This document shows, in pieces, positions 1-4,100 of a stretch of 5,658 bases of DNA. The first letter of the stretch is position 1. Every line of letters starts with the position of its first letter. The position numbers and the translations under genes were made by a program. The notes beneath the pieces were generated by a model that made no database searches, was not told the origin of the DNA, and saw only the letters and a program-made list of their open reading frames with translations. This DNA is from Donghicola sp036139795 (GTDB lineage: Bacteria; Pseudomonadota; Alphaproteobacteria; Rhodobacterales; Rhodobacteraceae), in NCBI GenBank assembly GCA_036139795.1, contig JAYZYX010000182.1, positions 1 to 5,658 on the forward strand, in the 5' to 3' direction.

Positions 1-1
1 C

Positions 2-82
2 GATCAGTGGCTGATCGATAACCTGAAAACGCTTCATCAGCAGTTCCTCAAGGACGCTGATGAGGCACCCGAAAGCAAGTAA
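2..82 (+). CDS. 3' end of an upstream gene, possibly the C-terminus of a RepB-type partition protein (partial)
   Basis: An open frame enters from the left edge and ends with TAA at 80-82, giving 26 residues that start DQWLIDNLKTLHQQF and end in an acidic tail DADEAPESK. The pattern of a tryptophan, spaced leucines and a phenylalanine (W-L-x3-L-x2-L-x3-F) resembles, from memory, the last helix of RepB proteins of repABC plasmids. The position also fits: in normal repABC operons repB ends a short distance before the counter-transcribed RNA and repC, exactly what follows here. The fragment is too short for a firm call. It could equally be the tail of an unrelated gene. No terminator is visible between its stop and repC, so repC may be read from the same transcript. 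Confidence 0.45.
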   Translation, partial: DQWLIDNLKTLHQQFLKDADEAPESK

Positions 83-116
83 CCCGAGACCGAAATTAAG
101 GAGGCACGATACACGG

Positions 117-156
117 AAAGAAAAAGACCCCCCAGGACATGACATCCCGAGAGGCC
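117..156 (-). terminator. intrinsic terminator of the ctRNA
   Basis: Read on the minus strand, GGCCTCTCGGGA (complement of 145-156) pairs with TCCTGGGGGGTC (complement of 126-137) across a 7-nt loop (138-144). All 12 positions pair if G-U wobbles are allowed. The stem is followed at once by TTTTTC and TTT (complement of 117-125). This is a strong rho-independent terminator shape. The opposite strand replaces the wobbles by A-C mismatches and has a purine run instead of a T-tract. Confidence 0.75.
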
Positions 157-169
157 GTTTCGTACTCGC
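118..169 (-). ncRNA. predicted counter-transcribed antisense RNA (ctRNA/IncA type) controlling repC
   Basis: The minus strand has a complete small transcription unit. A TTGACA -35 and TAGATT -10 predict a start near 169, and an intrinsic terminator ends near 118, giving an RNA of roughly 50 nt. That size and its place antisense to the repC leader match the ctRNAs known from repABC plasmids, which repress repC and act as incompatibility determinants. The 12-pair terminator stem relies on several G-U pairs on the minus strand, which become A-C mismatches on the + strand. The hairpin therefore favours minus-strand transcription, good evidence that this strand is the functional one. The ends are inferred from promoter and terminator positions. 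Confidence 0.7.
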
Positions 170-175
170 ACCACG

Positions 176-205
176 AATCTAGCCCTTCTTGTTGACAGCT
201 GTCAA
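176..205 (-). promoter_or_regulatory. putative sigma-70 promoter of the ctRNA, overlapping parS
   Basis: On the minus strand a perfect -35 TTGACA (complement of 200-205) lies 18 bp from TAGATT (complement of 176-181), which matches TATAAT at 4 of 6 positions. The -35 hexamer is the right half of the palindrome at 191-206. Any protein bound to that palindrome should therefore compete with RNA polymerase for this promoter. The -10 is imperfect, but the good terminator about 50 nt downstream supports the call. Confidence 0.6.
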
Positions 206-206
206 C
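191..206. promoter_or_regulatory. parS: parS-like partition site 1 (perfect 16-bp palindrome)
   Basis: GTTGACAGCTGTCAAC is a perfect palindrome and fits the RepABC partition-site pattern GTT-N4-GC-N4-AAC. In that family such sites are bound by RepB. The same 16 bases recur at 4083-4098, immediately behind repB, which argues for a specific binding site and not a chance palindrome. It lies 48 bp before repC and inside the ctRNA promoter. Which RepB binds it (the one in this window or one encoded upstream) is not shown by the sequence, though the identical copy at the end of this repB favours the local protein. Confidence 0.8.
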
Positions 207-237
207 CATCGCGCAGTCCGATGGGCGGGATTTTTTT
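206..237 (+). promoter_or_regulatory. repC leader hairpin with T-tract, possible attenuator
   Basis: CCATCG (206-211) pairs with CGATGG (219-224) over a 7-nt loop. After GCGGGA comes a run of seven T (231-237), 16 bp before the repC start. The 6-nt gap between stem and T-run is not ideal for a terminator. In addition ATCCCG (144-149) can pair with CGGGAT (226-231), which would fold the whole leader, and 144-149 lies inside the region covered by the ctRNA. This resembles the known repABC scheme in which ctRNA binding switches the repC leader between open and blocked folds. The mechanism is inferred. Confidence 0.45.
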
Positions 238-253
238 GCCGTCGTGAAATTTA

Positions 254-1438
254 ATGGAACGTATCACTTCGACGCCTTTCGGGCGCCGGCAGGTGACGGC
301 TGACCATTTGGCAGCGCAAGCGTTGCTGAAGGCGCCGATCCCCGATGCTGTGCCCGACAAATGGACCATCGTGAAAGAACTGACAGCAGCTCGTGTGGCG
401 TTTCAGGTCACCGACCGCGATTTGGCTGTACTGCACGCTTTGGTCAGCTTTCATCCCCATGATAGTTTGGCGGATGGTGAGGGCACGATTGTGTTTCCCT
501 CGAATGCTGCGCTATCCGAGCGCGCTCATGGTATGGCTGAAAGCACGCTACGCCGGCATCTTGCGGCACTGGTCCGTGCGCAATTGATCATCCGTCACGA
601 TAGTCCGAACGGCAAACGCTATGCCGCACGCGGGGTAGACGGGGGCTTTGAGCGGGTGTTCGGCTTTGACTTGCGTCCGTTGCTGGTCCGTTTGCCTGAG
701 ATCGCACAGGCAGCGCATGAGGCGAGGGCTGCGGCGTTGCGTTTGAAGCGGTTGCGTGAAGCTGTGGTTCTTCGCGTTCGTGATGCGGTGAAGTTGATCG
801 AGTTCGCCCAGGATGAGATTCATGAAGATTGGGACAGCATTCTAGGTAAATTGAAACTGATCCAACAATGCCTGCGTCGAAAGAATGATGTGGATGCTCT
901 CAATGCGCTGAACGTAGATGCGGATCAAATCCTGAACAACGTTAACAGTCTGATTGTAGCGAATAAAACAAAAAAAATGGACGGCAATGACGCTATTAAC
1001 GAGCGTCACTTACAATATTCAAACATAAAACATTCAGATTCTGAACCTTCCTTAGAAAAGGAAGAGGCGGCCCCCGCCCTCGCTGATCCTACTGTGAGAG
1101 TGAAACCAAAGCTTCCACTGTATCTGGTGCTAAAAGCATGCCCGGATGTTCTGGATTATATGCCCGAGGGGATTTCAAGCTGGGAAGAACTAGTTCATAG
1201 CGCGGACTTCATCAGGCCAATGCTTGGTATTTCCGATGATGCATGGCTCAGAGCCAGAAATGCTATGGGGGATGAACAAGCTGCGATCACCTTGGTCGCG
1301 ATCTTGCAGAAAGCATCCGAGATCCGAAGCCCGGGTGGATATTTGCGTGCATTGACGAGCAAAGCCGAAGACGGGGCATTCTCGCCTGGACCGATGATCA
1401 TGGCGCTCATCTCAACGGAAAATAAGCGGGAAGTTTGA
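254..1438 (+). CDS. repC: RepC plasmid replication initiator
   Basis: The 394-residue protein is a full-length RepC, the initiator of repABC plasmids, which acts in cis on an origin inside its own gene. It has the typical start with TPFGRR near residue 7, a conserved N-terminal DNA-binding domain (about 35-145) with VFPSNAALSERAHGM, the winged-helix stretch TLRRHLAALV and RHDSPNGKRYA, then a coiled-coil-like helical stretch (about 150-235). A polar, low-conservation linker follows (about 236-285). The C-terminal domain (about 286-390) contains ACPDVLDYMPEG, SPGGYLRALT and GAFSPGPMIMALI, all familiar RepC features. ATG 254 is chosen because the family motif begins right behind it; its ribosome site is poor, in keeping with the low expression of initiators. 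It is not directly joined to the repAB genes, which follow after 233 bp instead of preceding it. Identification is firm. Confidence 0.95.
   Translation: MERITSTPFGRRQVTADHLAAQALLKAPIPDAVPDKWTIVKELTAARVAFQVTDRDLAVLHALVSFHPHDSLADGEGTIVFPSNAALSERAHGMAESTLRRHLAALVRAQLIIRHDSPNGKRYAARGVDGGFERVFGFDLRPLLVRLPEIAQAAHEARAAALRLKRLREAVVLRVRDAVKLIEFAQDEIHEDWDSILGKLKLIQQCLRRKNDVDALNALNVDADQILNNVNSLIVANKTKKMDGNDAINERHLQYSNIKHSDSEPSLEKEEAAPALADPTVRVKPKLPLYLVLKACPDVLDYMPEGISSWEELVHSADFIRPMLGISDDAWLRARNAMGDEQAAITLVAILQKASEIRSPGGYLRALTSKAEDGAFSPGPMIMALISTENKREV
951..1064. other. oriV: candidate origin of replication (oriV) within repC
   Basis: By my count 31 of 95 bases at 951-1045 are G or C, about 33%, in an otherwise G+C-rich gene. 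The stretch contains A7 at 971-977 and three adjacent inverted repeats: TGACGCT/AGCGTCA (988-994/1002-1008), TTCAGA/TCTGAA around one base (1033-1045), and CTTCCTT/AAGGAAG (1047-1053/1058-1064). In repABC plasmids the origin lies inside repC in an A+T-rich segment near a dyad that RepC binds. Here it coincides with the poorly conserved linker of the protein, so the DNA seems free to serve a second purpose. Exact limits are a guess. Confidence 0.6.
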
Positions 1439-1671
1439 TGCACTGGGCTGTTGAATGTCTTGGAAGATCGTTGGGGGGTAGTTGGCTTTGGCCCCGCGCT
1501 AAATGTTCTCAGGTGACGGCATCTGGGACGCTTTCTGGCACCGATGACGGTGTCGTGCGTCATGATGACCACAGTGAACAAAACGCTATTTTTCAAAGCA
1601 TTAGCTTTTGCGTTCCGTTCGTTTTCGGCGTAAATTCAGGTCAACACGGTTTTTACGTCTAGGGGTAATTC
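1439..1671 (+). other. repC-repA intergenic region
   Basis: This 233-bp gap shows no recognisable gene. A 74-codon frame begins at ATG 1438 overlapping the repC stop, but it has no family resemblance and runs through the probable repA promoter. A + strand hairpin with GGCACCG (1537-1543) and CGGTGTC (1548-1554) around ATGA has no T-tract. AAAGC-ATTA-GCTTT (1596-1609 area) and CGTAAA/TTTACG (1629-1634/1652-1657) are short inverted repeats flanking or covering the promoter and could be operators for RepA, which represses its own operon in this family. Confidence 0.5.
1608..1636 (+). promoter_or_regulatory. putative repAB promoter
   Basis: TTGCGT (1608-1613) and TAAATT (1631-1636) are separated by 17 bp and predict a start near 1643, about 29 nt before repA. 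Both boxes are imperfect (TAAATT matches TATAAT at four positions). The -10 sits inside the CGTAAA/TTTACG inverted repeat (arms 1629-1634 and 1652-1657), a natural place for autorepression. No better promoter is visible in the gap. Confidence 0.4.
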
Positions 1672-2967
1672 ATGTACACGCATGAGGATTTGAGCAGACT
1701 TCAGGCTCAGTCTCTGAAAATGCAGAGCTGGATCAGAACGCAGACGTTCTCGCCTGAAACGACCAAACGGCTGCGGCGCTTTTCCAGTTGGGAAGTGTCC
1801 GAGTTGATCTTGGGCATCAATCAGTCCACCTTCCGCGGACGGCTTGCGGCGGACCCCGATCTGCCCGGCGGTGAAGTCGAGCCCGATGGGCGTCAGCGCT
1901 GGTTCTCTCTGGACGAAATCAACGAGTTGCGTCGCAGGATCAAGGTGAACAAGAAATCTCTTATGCCGCCGCGACCCGCTGGCAAACGCGCATTGCGGGC
2001 GGCGATTGCCAACTTCAAAGGCGGTGCTGGGAAATCGACGGTTGCTTTACATTTGGCCCATGCGGCGGCGCTTGATGGGTACCGTGTGCTGTTGGTGGAT
2101 TTCGATCCGCAAGCAACTTTGTCCCATTCAATGGGTCTGACCGATGTGGACGAGGAATACACGGTTTGGGGCATCATGGCCCGCGACCTTATCCGCGAAA
2201 CCGACCGGATGAATGCGGCGGTGTCGGGGGCGGCCAGTGGCACGGCGCTGCCGCAGCGGCAGATCCCGTCCTCGATCCGTGAAATGGGGCTAGAGGTTCT
2301 GCGGACCCCTGATTTCATCAAGCCCACATCGTGGAGCACGATTGATATCGTTCCCAGCTGCGCGAACGCGGCCTTCGTGGAATTTGCCAGCGCGCAGTAC
2401 CGCCACCTGAACCCGGAATGGAGTTTCTTCGCGGCGGTGTCTCGCTATCTGGATAGCTTGAACGACGATGATTACGATCTGATCATTTTCGACTGTCCGC
2501 CAGCGATTGGTTATCAATCGATGAATGCGGTCTTTGCAGCGGATATGCTGTATATTCCGTCAGGGCCGGGTTACTGGGAATATGACTCGACGACGAGTTT
2601 CATCGGCCAGTTGGCTGAAGCCTTGGAAGATTTGGCCGCGGGTTTCGAAGGTACAGTGCCGGGTGGTACGATGCGTCTGCCCAAAGCCTTCGCGGACATC
2701 CGTTTCCTGATGACACGGTATGAGACAGGCAACGAATTGCACCGTGCGATGTACGAGGCATTTGGCAAAGTCTTTGGCGAGCATCTGACCAAACATCCGG
2801 TTGAGATGACACGTGCAGTGGAACAATCGGGGCGCTTCCTGTCGTCGGTCTATGAGATTGATTACCGCGATATGACGCGAGAGACTTGGCGCAGAGCGCG
2901 GGCCAGCTTTGACCGTGCTTACGAAGAATTCCGCGGAAATGTTCTCGCGGCGTGGGACAAGATCTAA
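1672..2967 (+). CDS. repA: RepA/ParA-family partition ATPase
   Basis: The 431-residue protein is a large ParA-type Walker ATPase that moves plasmid partition complexes over the nucleoid. Residues about 35-92 form a MerR-like helix-turn-helix region (LRRFSSWEVSEL to WFSLDEINELRRR), typical of RepA proteins that also repress their own operon. The deviant Walker A is FKGGAGKST (115-123) with K116 and K121. The A' motif is VDFDPQA (142-148), and Walker B is IIFDCPP (271-277, D274). Between A' and B lies a longer stretch (about 165-222, GAASGTALPQRQIP) than I expect in ordinary repABC RepA, and the segment after Walker B (GPGYWEYDSTTSFIGQL) also reads differently from the classic form, so it may belong to another Rhodobacterales ParA subgroup. 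ATG 1672 follows AGGGG (1661-1665) at good spacing. It is the first gene of a two-gene operon with repB. Family call is firm; subgroup is not. Confidence 0.92.
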   Translation: MYTHEDLSRLQAQSLKMQSWIRTQTFSPETTKRLRRFSSWEVSELILGINQSTFRGRLAADPDLPGGEVEPDGRQRWFSLDEINELRRRIKVNKKSLMPPRPAGKRALRAAIANFKGGAGKSTVALHLAHAAALDGYRVLLVDFDPQATLSHSMGLTDVDEEYTVWGIMARDLIRETDRMNAAVSGAASGTALPQRQIPSSIREMGLEVLRTPDFIKPTSWSTIDIVPSCANAAFVEFASAQYRHLNPEWSFFAAVSRYLDSLNDDDYDLIIFDCPPAIGYQSMNAVFAADMLYIPSGPGYWEYDSTTSFIGQLAEALEDLAAGFEGTVPGGTMRLPKAFADIRFLMTRYETGNELHRAMYEAFGKVFGEHLTKHPVEMTRAVEQSGRFLSSVYEIDYRDMTRETWRRARASFDRAYEEFRGNVLAAWDKI

Positions 2968-2972
2968 GGAGG
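2966..2972 (+). promoter_or_regulatory. ribosome binding site deciding the repB start
   Basis: AAGGAGG begins in the repA stop codon TAA (2965-2967). ATG codons lie in frame at 2975 and 2978. Spacing is 2 nt to the first and 5 nt to the second, so 2978 is preferred. A much earlier in-frame ATG at 2909 lies inside repA and has no comparable site. Confidence 0.75.
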
Positions 2973-2977
2973 CGATG

Positions 2978-4087
2978 ATGGCAAAGAAACGTCGGATGTT
3001 CAGCATCGATATGCCGACCGAGGCGGCTCCGGTGCAACCTGCGCCCGAGGCCCCTGCCCCAGCGACCCAGTCGCGTCGGGGCCCGATGGCCTCGGCCATT
3101 TCCGAGGCGGCAGAGTCCCATCGTCAGCGCCAAGAAATCGAAGCGCAAATTCGCGCCGAGAATGACGCGCTGGCCCACGAACACGTGCGCCTGAAGAACA
3201 TGGGTCTGATCATCGAGCTGGTGCCCATTGATGCGATCCATACCGACAAGCTGGTGCGCGACCGTGCGGTCGCGCCCGATCCTGAGTTGGCGGAACTGAA
3301 GGACTCGATCGTTGAGATCGGCCTCTCCAACCCGATCCGTGTTGAGGCGCGGGATGACGGTGGGTATGAGTTGATCCAAGGTTTTCGCCGTCTTTGCGCC
3401 TACAAGGAATTGGCCAAAACGCTGGGTCCGGAAAAATGGTCGGCGATCCCTGCGGTCGTGACCTCGGCAGGCGATACGCTCGAAGACCTGTATCGCCGGA
3501 TGGTGGATGAGAACCTTGTGCGGAAGGATATCTCATTCGCTGAAATGGCACAGCTTGCGTTGGAATATGCCCGTGATCCTGCGACCGATGAGCAAGACCC
3601 TGACAAGGTGGTTGCGCTGCTTTTCAAGTCTGCTGGTTATCAGAAACGCAGCTATATCCGTAGCTTCATTAAACTGATTGATGCACTTGGCGCTGATCTG
3701 CGCCACCCGACCCACCTGCCCCGTGCGCTGGGTCTGGCGTTGGTTGCGCTGGTCGAGAAAGCGCCGGCAGATGTTGACGCTTTGCGGGCCAAGCTTGCAG
3801 CGATGCCTGAGCGGTCTGTGTCGGAAGAGCTGGACCTTTTACGCGCAGCCGTCGGTGTAACTGAGAAGGCCACGCCCGAGACCGCGCCCAAGGTCCCTGC
3901 CCCCTCCGTAAAGCCCGCGCGGTTGCGTCTTGGTTTTGAACGCAATGGAACTGCGGTCCAGTGTACTGCGGTTGATGGTAAACTTGAGATTAAAACCAGC
4001 CGTGATTTCTCGGCTTTGGACGCGGCGGCTTTGGAGCGGGCATTGGCCGCGTTTCTGGATCAGCTGGACGGGGGCGTTGACAGTTGA
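2978..4087 (+). CDS. repB: RepB/ParB-family partition site-binding protein
   Basis: With the start at 2978 the protein has 369 residues. ParB-family proteins bind parS, spread as CTP-dependent clamps and stimulate the ParA ATPase. The basic N-terminus MAKKRRMFSID is the likely RepA-contacting end, followed by an Ala/Pro-rich linker (about 13-35) and a helical stretch (40-75). The ParB domain runs from about 80: IVEIGLSNPIRV (111-122), the GxRR box GFRRLCAYKEL (135-145) and ENLVRKDISFAE (178-189), the counterpart of the classic ENxxRxDLxxxE motif. A DNA-binding helix-turn-helix region follows near 210-240 (SAGYQKRSYIRSFIKLIDAL). A Pro-rich hinge (300-313) leads to a small C-terminal dimer-type domain ending FLDQLDGGVDS. 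The gene starts 10 nt after repA using a shared ribosome site, so the two are co-transcribed and probably coupled. Its stop codon lies inside a parS palindrome. Confidence 0.92.
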   Translation: MAKKRRMFSIDMPTEAAPVQPAPEAPAPATQSRRGPMASAISEAAESHRQRQEIEAQIRAENDALAHEHVRLKNMGLIIELVPIDAIHTDKLVRDRAVAPDPELAELKDSIVEIGLSNPIRVEARDDGGYELIQGFRRLCAYKELAKTLGPEKWSAIPAVVTSAGDTLEDLYRRMVDENLVRKDISFAEMAQLALEYARDPATDEQDPDKVVALLFKSAGYQKRSYIRSFIKLIDALGADLRHPTHLPRALGLALVALVEKAPADVDALRAKLAAMPERSVSEELDLLRAAVGVTEKATPETAPKVPAPSVKPARLRLGFERNGTAVQCTAVDGKLEIKTSRDFSALDAAALERALAAFLDQLDGGVDS

Positions 4088-4100
4088 CAGCTGTCAACTG
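4081..4100. promoter_or_regulatory. parS: parS-like partition site 2 (perfect 20-bp palindrome)
   Basis: CAGTTGACAGCTGTCAACTG is a perfect 20-bp palindrome whose central 16 bases (4083-4098) are identical to the site at 191-206 and fit GTT-N4-GC-N4-AAC. It contains the TGA of repB (4085-4087) and, on the other strand, the TGA of the kinase gene (4094-4096), so the two genes converge with six bases between stops. Placement at the end of repB is a known arrangement for repABC parS sites. It has no T-tract, so it is not itself a good terminator. Confidence 0.85.

Larger units (their letters stand above)
83..253 (+). promoter_or_regulatory. repC leader and incompatibility (inc) control region
   Basis: This 171-bp gap between the upstream gene fragment and repC holds the elements expected between repB and repC of a repABC plasmid: an antisense RNA gene, its promoter and terminator, and leader-RNA hairpins, plus a parS-like palindrome. 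No convincing + strand promoter is visible. The TTGACA at 192-197 has no -10-like hexamer 16-18 bp downstream. repC is therefore probably transcribed from an upstream promoter through this leader. A perfect AAGGAGG at 98-104 is not followed by ATG, GTG or TTG at usable spacing. Confidence 0.6.

Noticed and set aside
192..197. TTGACA on the + strand as a repC promoter
   Set aside because: No -10-like hexamer lies 16-18 bp downstream (AGTCCG region). The box is simply the left half of the palindrome.
290..1520. Direct repeat CAGGTGACGGC at 290-300 and 1510-1520
   Set aside because: A few 11-bp repeats are expected by chance in a window of this size, and flanking bases do not match.
1537..1554. 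Hairpin GGCACCG-ATGA-CGGTGTC as a repC terminator
   Set aside because: It is not followed by a T-tract, so it is not supported as an intrinsic terminator.
1438..1662. 74-codon frame overlapping the repC stop (TGATG)
   Set aside because: The overlap suggests coupling, but the product has no recognisable features, it is rich in Trp and Cys, and it runs through the likely repA promoter. Left out as a gene.
2909..2977. Upstream in-frame ATG that would lengthen RepB by 23 residues
   Set aside because: It lies inside repA without a good ribosome site, while AAGGAGG sits 5 nt before ATG 2978 and MAKKRR is a natural RepB start.
2600..3379. 259-codon open frame on the minus strand across the repA-repB junction
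   Set aside because: It is antisense to two clear family members, rich in Arg, Gly and His, and is a typical shadow of biased codon use in a G+C-rich genome.
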